Positions 1 to 8,920 are shown, counted from the first letter of the stretch. The stretch is DNA of 32,772 nucleotides from Candidatus Kapaibacterium sp. (GCA_017882165.1 JADGPZ010000019.1:1-32772); one strand, 5' to 3'. Notes: generated by a model not told the origin, from the sequence alone. A program made the numbers and translations.

Positions 1-1
1 G

Positions 2-562
2 AACGTCTACGGAGAAGGCAAGGATGTCGAGGGCAAGATCGAGCGCATTATCGAGAAGGGCGTCATTGTCGAGTTGCAGGAATCGACCGGCATGGGCATC
101 GATGGATTCGTGCCGATCTCGCAGCTTGCCTTCTTCCCGATCAAGGTGATCTCCGACTCGTTCCACATCGATGACATGCTCAGTTTGCGCGTCATCGAGT
201 TCGACGCCGAGAACCACAAGATCGTCCTATCGGCGACCGAGTGGCTCAAGTCGCAGGACCGTCAAGCGCTCGAAGAGTTCAACGCCAAGCATCCGATTCC
301 GAAGGAGACTTTGGAAGAGATGCAGAAGCACCGCGCGGAGCCGGGCGAAGGCAAGCCACGCCGTGGCCGCAAGAAGGCCGCCGCACCGGCGACCGATGCG
401 CCGGCCGGTGATATCGATCCCGCGAAACTGGATCTCGCGAAGCTCGTCGAGCAAGCGCCGTCGCCAAAGGAGTTGGGCCACTTCGATCTCCCCGAGGAGA
501 TGATGGAACCCGCGCCACCCGCGCCCGCCGAGATTGCGGCTGCGGAAGAAGCGGAAGGCTAA
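2..562 (+). CDS. rpsA: 30S ribosomal protein S1, C-terminal part (5' truncated by window edge)
   Basis: Open in frame from base 2 (NVYGEGKDVEGKIERIIEKGVIVELQESTGMGIDGFVPISQL...VIEFDAENHKIVLSATEW), an S1 RNA-binding domain pattern, followed by a charged Ala/Pro-rich tail. Confidence 0.85.
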   Translation, partial: NVYGEGKDVEGKIERIIEKGVIVELQESTGMGIDGFVPISQLAFFPIKVISDSFHIDDMLSLRVIEFDAENHKIVLSATEWLKSQDRQALEEFNAKHPIPKETLEEMQKHRAEPGEGKPRRGRKKAAAPATDAPAGDIDPAKLDLAKLVEQAPSPKELGHFDLPEEMMEPAPPAPAEIAAAEEAEG

Positions 563-582
563 TCTGGCCTGAGCAATTATTC

Positions 583-618
583 AAAAGCGGCGCCGATCGG
601 AGGATCGGCGCCGCTTTT
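583..618 (+). terminator. Rho-independent terminator downstream of rpsA
   Basis: Perfect 16-bp stem AAAAGCGGCGCCGATC / GATCGGCGCCGCTTTT, 4-nt loop GGAG, ending in a T-run. Confidence 0.9.
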
Positions 619-677
619 TGTTTGGGGTAATGAGAAGTGACCTTGCATTGACATACCGAATGGCTTATCTTTGTATT

Positions 678-1334
678 ATGACAAAGAGATTATTGTTCGG
701 TCTTTCCTATCTGACAGGTCTGCTATACCCACAGGCGGTCTTCTCACAGTGTTCTTTATCTGCTCAAGTTGGCGATGTTGGCGTTCCAATCGGTTCGACT
801 TACATGATTGGGACTATCACGGCATCACCGCCTCCGTGCATTGGCGCCGATCTTCAATGCAGCTTCACCGGAGGAGACGCCACTGATTTTGGGTTCGCTA
901 TACATAATCCGAATGATGTCGTTTTCGACTTTCATGCTCAAACACTCGGAGCCAAGTCGGCGAGTGTGCATATAACCTATAGGTCTTGGTCCGGCCAGAC
1001 GTATTGTTGTCGGAAAGATACTGATCTAACCCTTACTGCTCATGGTGTTGAACCTCCCAAGCAAGTAGTGTACTCAGTGCGGGTAGGCAACCCGATCCTG
1101 TTGGCTTCATACGGCTTTTGGCTTAACATTTCGCTAGTGCAATCAGAGGATCTTCACATCTCCCTCTTCGACATCACCGGCCGCCTCGTCCGATCCGTCG
1201 AGAGCGTCTGCCCCGCTGGCCCGAACGAAATCTCGCTCGATGCCAGCTCGCTTCCGGCAGGCTGCTACTGGTACGTGCTTCGCGGCGGGGAGTGGATGCG
1301 GAGCGGGAAGGTGATGAAATTGTCTGAACCATGA
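678..1334 (+). CDS. Secreted protein with T9SS-type (Por) C-terminal sorting domain
   Basis: Likely start at the internal ATG (MTKRLLFGLSYLTGLLYPQAVFSQ signal peptide). C-terminus LHISLFDITGRLVRSVES...LDASSLPAGCYWYVLRGGEWMRSGKVMKL is typical of type A sorting domains. The ORF track starts upstream at 618. Confidence 0.7.
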   Translation: MTKRLLFGLSYLTGLLYPQAVFSQCSLSAQVGDVGVPIGSTYMIGTITASPPPCIGADLQCSFTGGDATDFGFAIHNPNDVVFDFHAQTLGAKSASVHITYRSWSGQTYCCRKDTDLTLTAHGVEPPKQVVYSVRVGNPILLASYGFWLNISLVQSEDLHISLFDITGRLVRSVESVCPAGPNEISLDASSLPAGCYWYVLRGGEWMRSGKVMKLSEP

Positions 1335-1536
1335 TTGCACGAGATTCTGGAGATTACGAGGATTTGACTTCAGCCTGTCCATAAACCACCAAAATATCGT
1401 GAAATCAAGGTTCAGATGAACACCGGGTCACACGAACGCGGAAATGTCTTTGCCCCTTCGTGTGTTGACCCACTGATTCAACCGCGAATGCGAGCGAGGT
1501 GTCGCGTCCACGACCATACGACTTAAGGAAATATCA

Positions 1537-3003
1537 TTGAAGACCACGAGGACTCATCCTCTCATCATCCAAGGGGGGATGGGCGTAGCCATATCGGGCT
1601 GGCGTTTGGCACGTGCTGTGTCCAAACGTGGGCAATTGGGCGTTGTCTCGGGCACGGTCCTGAACGTCGTGTTCGCTCAACGCCTTCAAGATGGCGATGA
1701 AGGTGGCCATTTGCGGCGCGCTTTGGCACATTTCCCGGTCCCGAAGATCGCCGAGCACATCCTACAGACGCACTTTAACAAGCATCGCTCCACCGGTCGG
1801 CGCGCGGTCCACAGCGTCCCGATGTACACCATCAATCCGAGCGACGATCTGCTGAATTTGACCATCGCGGCCAATTTCTGCGAAGTGTATCTGGCAAAGG
1901 AAGGTCACGATGGCGTGGTCGGGATTAATCTGCTCGAGAAGGTACAACTGCCGAATTTGGCCTCGCTTTATGGTGCCATGCTGGCCGATGTCGATTACGT
2001 CCTGATGGGCGCCGGCATTCCGCGCGAGATTCCAGGTATCCTCGATCGTTTGGCCAAGCACGAGGTAACGACGATGAAGATCTACGTGGACGATGCGACG
2101 CCGGACGATGGCTTCCATACGACGATCGATCCGAAGTCTTTGCTTGGTGAACTTCCACCGCTCAAGCGGCCGAAATTTCTCGCCATCGTCTCTGGGGAGA
2201 TTCTCGCACAAATGTTGGTGACGAAAGCCAACGGCCACATCGATGGATTCGTGATCGAGAACGCTCTGGCCGGCGGGCATAACGCTCCGCCACGCGGTCA
2301 GCTTCACTTGACGGAAGCGGGCGAGCCGATCTATGGTCCGCGCGACGTTGCAAATCTTGAGAAATTCAAAGGGATCGGACTCCCGTTTTGGCTCGCCGGA
2401 GATTTTGGTTCACCAACAGGATTGCAGCACGCGCTCTCGGTCGGCGCAACAGGGATTCAAGTCGGAACTCCGTTCGCACTCTGCGAGGAATCCGGACTGG
2501 AGCCGGGACTGAAGCGCGAGGCGCTCCAATCAATCGCAGATGGGACCGCGCAGGTCTTTACCGATCCGCTCGCTTCGCCGACGGGATTTCCGTTCAAGGT
2601 TGTCCAACTCGAAACGACACTTTCCGATCAGGAGCTTTACGAGGAGCGTCCGCGCCTCTGTCAGCTTGGCTTCCTTCGAACGGGCTACAAGAAGGCCGAT
2701 GGCAATGTGGGTTATCGCTGCCCGAGCGAGCCGCCAAATAATTACATCAAAAAGGGCGGCAAGGTCGAGGATGCCGTCGGCAGAAAGTGTCTTTGCAACG
2801 CGCTTATGGCAAATGTCGGGTTGGCCCAGGAGCAATTATCCGGTTATGTCGAGCAAGCCCTGATGACTGCAGGCGATTCCCTCGTTCGCGTCAGCCACTA
2901 CTTGCGCGATGGCGTGACGAGCTACCATGCTAACGATGTGCTCGATTATATCATGTCGGCGGTCAGTGTGGATCGCCTTATGCTGCCGGTTCTCCAAGCG
3001 TAG
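1537..3003 (+). CDS. NPD/nitronate monooxygenase-family FMN-dependent enzyme
   Basis: PLIIQGGMGVAISGWRLARAVSKRGQLGVVSGT N-terminus, DGFVIENALAGGHNAPPRG and GATGIQVGTPFALCEESG motifs typical of the 2-nitropropane dioxygenase family. TTG start. Confidence 0.8.
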   Translation: MKTTRTHPLIIQGGMGVAISGWRLARAVSKRGQLGVVSGTVLNVVFAQRLQDGDEGGHLRRALAHFPVPKIAEHILQTHFNKHRSTGRRAVHSVPMYTINPSDDLLNLTIAANFCEVYLAKEGHDGVVGINLLEKVQLPNLASLYGAMLADVDYVLMGAGIPREIPGILDRLAKHEVTTMKIYVDDATPDDGFHTTIDPKSLLGELPPLKRPKFLAIVSGEILAQMLVTKANGHIDGFVIENALAGGHNAPPRGQLHLTEAGEPIYGPRDVANLEKFKGIGLPFWLAGDFGSPTGLQHALSVGATGIQVGTPFALCEESGLEPGLKREALQSIADGTAQVFTDPLASPTGFPFKVVQLETTLSDQELYEERPRLCQLGFLRTGYKKADGNVGYRCPSEPPNNYIKKGGKVEDAVGRKCLCNALMANVGLAQEQLSGYVEQALMTAGDSLVRVSHYLRDGVTSYHANDVLDYIMSAVSVDRLMLPVLQA

Positions 3004-3039
3004 GGGATCCTACAAGCGTGAGCGGTTCTCAGCCGCACA

Positions 3040-4074
3040 TTATCTCCCCAGCAGCCAATATTCTACGAGCGCGACGCTCTCGCGAATACGATAGTATAAC
3101 AGATCCAGAAACGTCTGGTGGATCAGTGAGGGACAAGCGATCGTCGTTAGTCGATTGAATTGGCACATCTCGCTCACGCGCGCGAGATGATATTGGTCGC
3201 TGATGAGCACGAAGCGCGACCAGTTTTGCTTTGCTTGAAGCACTTCCCGCATATAACGAACCTGTTCGAGCGTGGTGTGCGACGACGTTTCCATAATGAG
3301 CTGCGATGGATCGACGCCGCGCCGCACGAGTTCACGTCGCGCGACTTCCGCCTCAGCCAGCTCGCCCGGAGCGCTCGCGCCCGTCAGCACAAGCAGCGGC
3401 ACCGCCCGCCCCACCAAGAGATCGTATCCAACATCGAGCCGCTCGCGCAGCGCCGGGCTTGGCCGCTCGCCGAGTCCATTTCCACGCCAGACCGCCGCGC
3501 CAAGCACGACGCCTGCGTCCGCATTGAAATCCGTGATCTCCTGCACGCCGGAGTACGTCGTGAAATAAAACGCGTAGATAAATCCAAAGAGGATGAGGAG
3601 GAACAAGATTGCCGCTGTGTTGCGAAAGATTCTGAACGAACGCAACCATTTCGGATGGTTCGGTCTCGAATGCGTTAGCAGCACGGCGAGCAGCAGGCAC
3701 ATCGAGACGATGAGCGCGATTGCCGCCTCGGGGGAGAACTCGCTCGCTTCACCGCGCCGAACGCCATAGTCAAGCCAGAGCATCAGCGACGCGAAGAGCG
3801 CGAGGGAAAGCGTCCGGCCCGGACCGATCCGTTGTGGCTTGATGATGGCCCAGATAATCAGCGCAATCACAGCCAATGCAAATACGAGCGAAAGCAGGTC
3901 GCTCGTCGTACTCAAACGGAAATACTCTACCGGCAAACCCTGCCCTTCATAGCGGGCTTGCGTCAGGACGATATAGGCGCGGAGTTGCTCGACCAATACG
4001 AAGCCGAGCAAAATGCGCCGAAGGATGCTGGATGACTTGTGAATGATCCGCAAAGACAAAATTTCGGGCGTCAT
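3040..4074 (-). CDS. DUF218 (SanA/ElyC/YdcF-like) membrane protein
   Basis: N-terminal TM segments followed by DAGVVLGAAVWRGNGLGERPSPALRERLDVGYDLL...LTGA...MRRELVRRGVDPSQLIMETSSHTTLEQ-type DUF218 core. Confidence 0.8.
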   Translation of the reverse strand: MTPEILSLRIIHKSSSILRRILLGFVLVEQLRAYIVLTQARYEGQGLPVEYFRLSTTSDLLSLVFALAVIALIIWAIIKPQRIGPGRTLSLALFASLMLWLDYGVRRGEASEFSPEAAIALIVSMCLLLAVLLTHSRPNHPKWLRSFRIFRNTAAILFLLILFGFIYAFYFTTYSGVQEITDFNADAGVVLGAAVWRGNGLGERPSPALRERLDVGYDLLVGRAVPLLVLTGASAPGELAEAEVARRELVRRGVDPSQLIMETSSHTTLEQVRYMREVLQAKQNWSRFVLISDQYHLARVSEMCQFNRLTTIACPSLIHQTFLDLLYYRIRESVALVEYWLLGR

Positions 4075-4127
4075 AATTCGCGGCCCACCTCGGACACCGC
4101 GGGCGCAAGGGATGTGTTGGTCTCCTC

Positions 4128-5816
4128 ATGTTATCGGATGACCTGATCGCCAAGATTGCACACGCCCGATCGCTGCCAGCGCCAGTTGCGGGAAAGATTG
4201 AATATCAAAATATCGGCGAGTTGCTTTTTCGGCAAGCGCGGTATTATGATACGAAGCCGTATCTGATCTTCTACGATCTCAGCGGCAAGCGCACGCAGTA
4301 TAGCTATAAAGATTTCTTCGCGCTCGTCTCGCAGTGTGCAAATCTCATGGCTTCTCACGGCGTCCGTCGTGGTGATCGCATCGCGACGATCAGCCACAAT
4401 CATTCTGATACCGTGATCCAGTACTTCGCCGCATGGCTGATGGGCGCATGCGTCGTACCGGTCAGCCTTTCAGAGGACGATCATCGAATTCGGTATATCC
4501 TCGAAAATAGTCAGTCGAAGTTGGTGTTTCTCCGCTCAGACTACAGGGAGCGCATACTGTCGATTGTCTCATCGGTCCCATCCGTCCTATCGGTCCTATT
4601 GTGTGGTCAGGGTGGCCAATTCGATTCGGCGCTGGCCAACACGTCGTCATTCTTCGCCAGCCCGGATGCCGTCACAATCGATGACGAAGCCCTCATCGTC
4701 TATACCAGCGGCACGACGGGCAATCCCAAGGGCGTCGTGCTCACGCAGTACAATCTGCTGTGTGATGCAAAGGGCATTACCGAGTGGCACGGCATGACGA
4801 ATGCCCAGCGCATGATGTGCGTCCTGCCGATCCATCATGTCAATGGCACCGTGGTCACACTTGTCACGCCGATGTTTTTCGGCGGCACCGTTGTCCTGAA
4901 CCAGAAATTCCAATCCGAGCATTTCTTCGAGCGTATCGAGCGGGAGCGGGTGAATATAGTCAGCGTAGTGCCGACATTGCTTGCCTTCCTGCTGGAGTAC
5001 AATAGGACCAATCGGACCGATAGCACTCAGCACTCAGCACTTCGCCATATTATCTGCGGCGCTGGCCCGCTGACTGTCGAGCTGGCGCAGGAGTTCGAAG
5101 ACACTTTTGGCATCCCGATCATGCACGGCTATGGCCTCAGCGAGACGACGTGCTACTCGTGCTTCCTGCCGATCAATCTTACGCCTGATGAGCACCGCCA
5201 CTGGATGCGCGATTTCGGATTTCCCTCCATCGGCGTCGCGATTCCACAGAATGAGATGATGATCGCGGATGAACTGGGCCACGAACTACCTCCTGGCGAG
5301 AAAGGCGAGATCGCCATTCGCGGCGTGAACGTCATGAAGTATTACTACGAGAACCCCGAAGCCAACGAGAAGACCTTCGACTATGGCTGGTTTCGCTCGG
5401 GCGATGAAGGATTCTACCAACTTGGTGAGAAAGGCCGCAAGTTCTTCTTCATCACTGGCCGCCTCAAAGAGTTGATCATTCGCGGCGGCGTGAATATCTC
5501 ACCGCTCGAAATTGACGAAGTGCTCGCGCGATGTCCCGGCGTGAAGGCTGCGATTGCCGTCGGATTCGAGAATGATTTTTATGGTGAGGAAGTCGGCGCG
5601 TATGTGCAGCCCATGGAAGGTGTTGTTCTCAGCGCGGATGATGTCCTCGCATTTTGCCGCGTCGAGCTTCCGCACGCGAAAGCGCCGAAGGTGATCGTCT
5701 TTGGCGATGACATCCCCGTTACCAGCACCGGCAAGTACCAGCGCAACAAGTGCAAGCCGCTGTTTCGCGAGTGGAAGGCAAGCCAATTTCGCAAGCCAGA
5801 ACCGGGATTACGCTGA
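4128..5816 (+). CDS. AMP-dependent synthetase/ligase (acyl-CoA synthetase-like)
   Basis: A3-type motif LIVYTSGTTGNPKGVVLTQ, GYGLSETTCYS, YGWFRSGDEGFY, ITGRLKELIIRGGVNISPLEID, C-terminal PVTSTGKYQRNKCK. Confidence 0.9.
   Translation: MLSDDLIAKIAHARSLPAPVAGKIEYQNIGELLFRQARYYDTKPYLIFYDLSGKRTQYSYKDFFALVSQCANLMASHGVRRGDRIATISHNHSDTVIQYFAAWLMGACVVPVSLSEDDHRIRYILENSQSKLVFLRSDYRERILSIVSSVPSVLSVLLCGQGGQFDSALANTSSFFASPDAVTIDDEALIVYTSGTTGNPKGVVLTQYNLLCDAKGITEWHGMTNAQRMMCVLPIHHVNGTVVTLVTPMFFGGTVVLNQKFQSEHFFERIERERVNIVSVVPTLLAFLLEYNRTNRTDSTQHSALRHIICGAGPLTVELAQEFEDTFGIPIMHGYGLSETTCYSCFLPINLTPDEHRHWMRDFGFPSIGVAIPQNEMMIADELGHELPPGEKGEIAIRGVNVMKYYYENPEANEKTFDYGWFRSGDEGFYQLGEKGRKFFFITGRLKELIIRGGVNISPLEIDEVLARCPGVKAAIAVGFENDFYGEEVGAYVQPMEGVVLSADDVLAFCRVELPHAKAPKVIVFGDDIPVTSTGKYQRNKCKPLFREWKASQFRKPEPGLR
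4566..4601 (+). repeat. 9-bp tandem units (GGTCCYATC-like) inside the acyl-CoA synthetase CDS
   Basis: ggtcccatc cgtcctatc ggtcctatt g. Confidence 0.7.
5000..5041 (+). repeat. Inverted-orientation 9-bp units followed by 7-bp CACTCAG units inside the same CDS
   Basis: c aataggacc aatcggacc gatag then cactcag cactcag cact. Confidence 0.75.
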
Positions 5817-5851
5817 TTAGGGCGGATTACGCCGATTGATTTTCGGGATTG
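5798..5851 (+). repeat. Third copy of the AGAACCGGGATT...GGATTGATTTT family
   Basis: agaaccgggattacgctgattagggcggattacgccgattgattttcgggattg; about 48/54 match to the right arm (reverse complement of 31782-31835). Confidence 0.88.
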
Positions 5852-5870
5852 CTCTCATCACGCCTGTTGG

Positions 5871-7307
5871 TCATTCTCTGAACACCTGCGCCGTGAAGGA
5901 GTAGATCTTTGCAGCGGGGGATTTCCAATCGTCCGGTTGCAGTCCGGCTTTGAGCGCGAGTTGCTTCAGGAATTCCTCCTTCGTCCAGCCGAATTCGGTT
6001 GCGACTTGCGGCAGTAACACTCCGCGCTTTCCGGACAGCTCGATCACGAGACCTGTCGTGCCAAGCATCATGTCATCCATCGTTCGCACACGGCGCATGG
6101 GGCCGAGCGTGGAGATTTCAATTGTGACGTCTTTCAGTTCGCTTGCGGTAACAGGCGTGAACCGCTCGTCTTTTGCACACGCACTGATGGCGGCCTGCGA
6201 AATACTTTGCGCGAGCGGCATGGTGGGCGCCATATACCCGATGCATCCGCGCAGCACGCCCTTCTTCTTCAGCGTCACAAACGCGCCCTGCAACCGGCCA
6301 AAGACCGGGCCACCAGCCTGCACGTTGAGCGTGCGACCTTTGATGACAAGCGAATCGACCGTCATGCGGGCCAATCGGAGAAGTGTCCGTTGATCGTTGG
6401 TGTCGATCGGTGTGAACGGTTCGGGTGCTGTAAATGAAAACGCGCCGTAGCCGACGACGCGCGTCGTGTCGCCGGTCGCCCAAACGGAATTGGAATAGCC
6501 AAGCACGCGCGCGTCGCATCCGGCCGCTTCTGCGGCGAACATCAGCGCAACGACCGGTGCATAGCCGCACAGCTCGCACGTGTGCGTTTGGATGATGTCC
6601 GCGAATGTCTTTTCCGGGTCCATCGCGAGAATGTCCTGGGTGGCAAGCCAATCGCGCGTGAGCGTGCGCGAAAGTGTTTGGTAGTGCGACATATCACTGG
6701 ACGCAATGATGATCAGAGAGTCGTTTGCAAGTCTGGCGAGCGTGCGGCCGAGCGTGAGAAGCTGCGGCAAGTCCATCGCTCCACACGCGATCGGTACAAT
6801 ACGGACGTTACCCAAAGTCTGCTGCACGAAGGGAAGTTGATCTTCGACCGAGTGCTCTTTGTCGAAAGCGGAGTCGATTGTTTTGACGAATGGACACGCT
6901 CGCGCAATGTCACTCTCCATCGCTGTATCGACCTGCAACCGTCCGAGCGGAGTATCCCACGCCAGCGCATGATGGAGCGCAGCGCCATCGAACGTCCCGC
7001 GATGGCTCGGACCGATTATGATGGCAGTAATATAATGATGACCGGACAGAGCCTGATAGCTCCTGGCTTGCGTTCTGCCAGAGTAGATGTATCCAGCGTG
7101 TGGGGCAATAATTCCAAAGACTCGACCGTGTAGTGCCGAGTCATGCGCCGCGACCTTTGTATAGAGTGCGATCGAATCCGTGAGCGCGCGAGCATCCACG
7201 GGATAAAACGTGCCGGCAACTTCCGGCTTCCGCACATCCTGCGCGTGCAAAGCCGAATATGATAATGCGAGCGCAATCGAAAGAATCAGGAAGCAACGCA
7301 TATTCAA
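5871..7307 (-). CDS. AmmeMemoRadiSam system B-A fusion: MEMO1-family domain plus AMMECR1 domain, with signal peptide
   Basis: N-terminal signal peptide MNMRCFLILSIALALSYSALHAQ, then VRKPEVAGTFYPVDARAL...IIAPHAGYIYSGRTQARSYQAL (MEMO1), then GPVFGRLQGAFVTLKKKGVLRGCIGYMAP...DERFTPVTASELKDVTIEISTLGP (AMMECR1). Confidence 0.88.
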   Translation of the reverse strand: MNMRCFLILSIALALSYSALHAQDVRKPEVAGTFYPVDARALTDSIALYTKVAAHDSALHGRVFGIIAPHAGYIYSGRTQARSYQALSGHHYITAIIIGPSHRGTFDGAALHHALAWDTPLGRLQVDTAMESDIARACPFVKTIDSAFDKEHSVEDQLPFVQQTLGNVRIVPIACGAMDLPQLLTLGRTLARLANDSLIIIASSDMSHYQTLSRTLTRDWLATQDILAMDPEKTFADIIQTHTCELCGYAPVVALMFAAEAAGCDARVLGYSNSVWATGDTTRVVGYGAFSFTAPEPFTPIDTNDQRTLLRLARMTVDSLVIKGRTLNVQAGGPVFGRLQGAFVTLKKKGVLRGCIGYMAPTMPLAQSISQAAISACAKDERFTPVTASELKDVTIEISTLGPMRRVRTMDDMMLGTTGLVIELSGKRGVLLPQVATEFGWTKEEFLKQLALKAGLQPDDWKSPAAKIYSFTAQVFRE

Positions 7308-7317
7308 TACAATGCTA

Positions 7318-7338
7318 AACTCTCAACTCTCTACTCAC
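7318..7338 (+). repeat. Heptameric near-tandem repeat (AACTCTC AACTCTC TACTCAC) over the lipoprotein gene stop codon
   Basis: Read directly; minus-strand stop codon is 7331-7333. Confidence 0.6.
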
Positions 7339-8173
7339 TCGGCATTTTGATCTTCACGGTGAGCGATGGCGGATTGAGTTCGATCTTCGTGTAATCGAGC
7401 TTTAGTTTGTTTTCACCGGCTACAGCTTCGATGTGCTGAGGAATGGAAAGCCCCTCGATTGTCGTCCGATTCGAAAAACGGATCGTGATCGCTGGCGGAA
7501 TATTCGGTGGTGCGTCAACGATCTTGTTCCAGCGGCGGTAGCGGTCCACGTGCATCGCCGTCGCTTCCACCGTTGGGCCTGTCATATCAATTATTTCCGT
7601 GACGTTCGCAGTGGGCCGCTGAACGACGAGTTGGTGGCGATCGGCCGTGGTAAGAATGGTAAGCGAGTTGCCGTTGTCGGACTCGCCATTCACAGGCGCG
7701 AGTCCATACGCGAGATCGCTCATCATGGTAAGCGAAAGGCCGCGCAGTTGCGTCAGCGCTTCAAGCGCGTGCGCATCGGTTTTGCCGCTCATTGTTTCGC
7801 CGTGGAGAATGTCGGTGAACTTGTATCCATCGGGCGAGGCAAGAAACCGCGCGACCTTGATTCCGAACGGACCTTTGACTTCGATGCTGAGCGAGTCGAT
7901 TCGTCCGGCATCGCTCAGACGCTTACTCCGCATCACAAACGTCGCGGAATTCGATTCGCCGTTCTGATCGAGTGTGATGTCGCCTTCCACATAAAGCGAT
8001 CGCGCAGTTGAAGACGCGGCATCAAGTGCTAAGCGGACGCGCTCGATCTCGATCGCGTTGGCGGTCATCACCGGCGTGGTCGGCGTGCGCGTCGTCGTTG
8101 CTGATGGCGCGCAACCGAGCGCCGCGAGCGGAAGAATAAGCCAGACAACACGAAGATGGATTCGTCGAAACAT
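7331..8173 (-). CDS. Putative outer-membrane lipoprotein (DUF4292/LolA-like fold)
   Basis: Lipobox in MFRRIHLRVVWLILPLAALGCAPS; body shows LolA-like beta pattern. Start assigned at internal ATG 8173 (track ORF 8197). Confidence 0.6.
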   Translation of the reverse strand: MFRRIHLRVVWLILPLAALGCAPSATTTRTPTTPVMTANAIEIERVRLALDAASSTARSLYVEGDITLDQNGESNSATFVMRSKRLSDAGRIDSLSIEVKGPFGIKVARFLASPDGYKFTDILHGETMSGKTDAHALEALTQLRGLSLTMMSDLAYGLAPVNGESDNGNSLTILTTADRHQLVVQRPTANVTEIIDMTGPTVEATAMHVDRYRRWNKIVDAPPNIPPAITIRFSNRTTIEGLSIPQHIEAVAGENKLKLDYTKIELNPPSLTVKIKMPSE

Positions 8174-8473
8174 AGCGGTACTACGTGGATTTAACAATAG
8201 AGTAACAGGGACAATAGACTATACAGTCCGCGACTCCAAGTGTTCACTTGATAGCGCACACCCTCGCTTGGGAACTCGCAATGACACGTATGAAAAGTCG
8301 AATTCGGCACCTTCGGGAAGTTGGCACCCCATTGGCAATAAAGCGCGTAGAGCATTGTATTTGCAGCCTTTTGTGAACATTGAATAATACAGTAAAAGGG
8401 TAACACACACAACATCACACCGTAATCAGCGAGTCGGATTTTTGCAGCGATCCGAATCACAGCCCTCAGCTCA

Positions 8474-8920
8474 ATGAAACACCATTCACAAACCATGAAC
8501 ACCATCACCAAGACTCTTCGCGCTGCAATCCTTGCCGGACTCGCAACCATTTTGATTGCCGCTTCTTGCGTGAGCGTGCGCGCACAATTGGCGCACGCCG
8601 TTATCGTACTCAAAGGTACGGTTCGCTCCGAGGATAACGCAAAGCCAACGTCCGTTCGCGTCAGCGTCCGCGTCGTTGGCGATACCGCACGCGAGATCAC
8701 GAGCAGCACCTCGAACAAAGAGACGGGGAAGTACCTCGTCATTCTCAAGCCCGGTAAATCGTACTGGGTGCATCTCGAAGGCGACTCGATCCTGACAAAG
8801 GACGTGCTCGTCACGACTCCGATGGCCGATCGCACGCAGCAGATCGAACAGGACTTTACGGTCGTGATGCGTGAAGTCACCATCGACCCGACCACCCGGA
8901 AAGATTTGCAAGTAAACTAA
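8474..8920 (+). CDS. Small secreted protein, carboxypeptidase-regulatory/CNA_B-like beta domain
   Basis: Signal peptide LAGLATILIAASCVSVRAQ; VLKGTVRSEDNAKPTSVRVSVRVVGD...GKYLVILKPGKSYWVHLEGDS pattern. Confidence 0.6.
   Translation: MKHHSQTMNTITKTLRAAILAGLATILIAASCVSVRAQLAHAVIVLKGTVRSEDNAKPTSVRVSVRVVGDTAREITSSTSNKETGKYLVILKPGKSYWVHLEGDSILTKDVLVTTPMADRTQQIEQDFTVVMREVTIDPTTRKDLQVN

Noticed and set aside
1335-1380. Possible degenerate copy of the GGATTA-type dispersed repeat after the 1334 stop
   Set aside because: Only loose similarity (gattctggagattacgaggatttgac); cannot be separated from chance by eye.
8261-8340. Possible dispersed element (cctcgcttgggaactcgcaatgacacg)
   Set aside because: No second copy seen in this window, so no support beyond general appearance.
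8191-8895. Reverse-strand 234-aa ORF
   Set aside because: Overlaps the more convincing plus-strand secreted protein (signal peptide, beta-domain pattern) and a non-coding interval; its sequence looks like a shadow frame.
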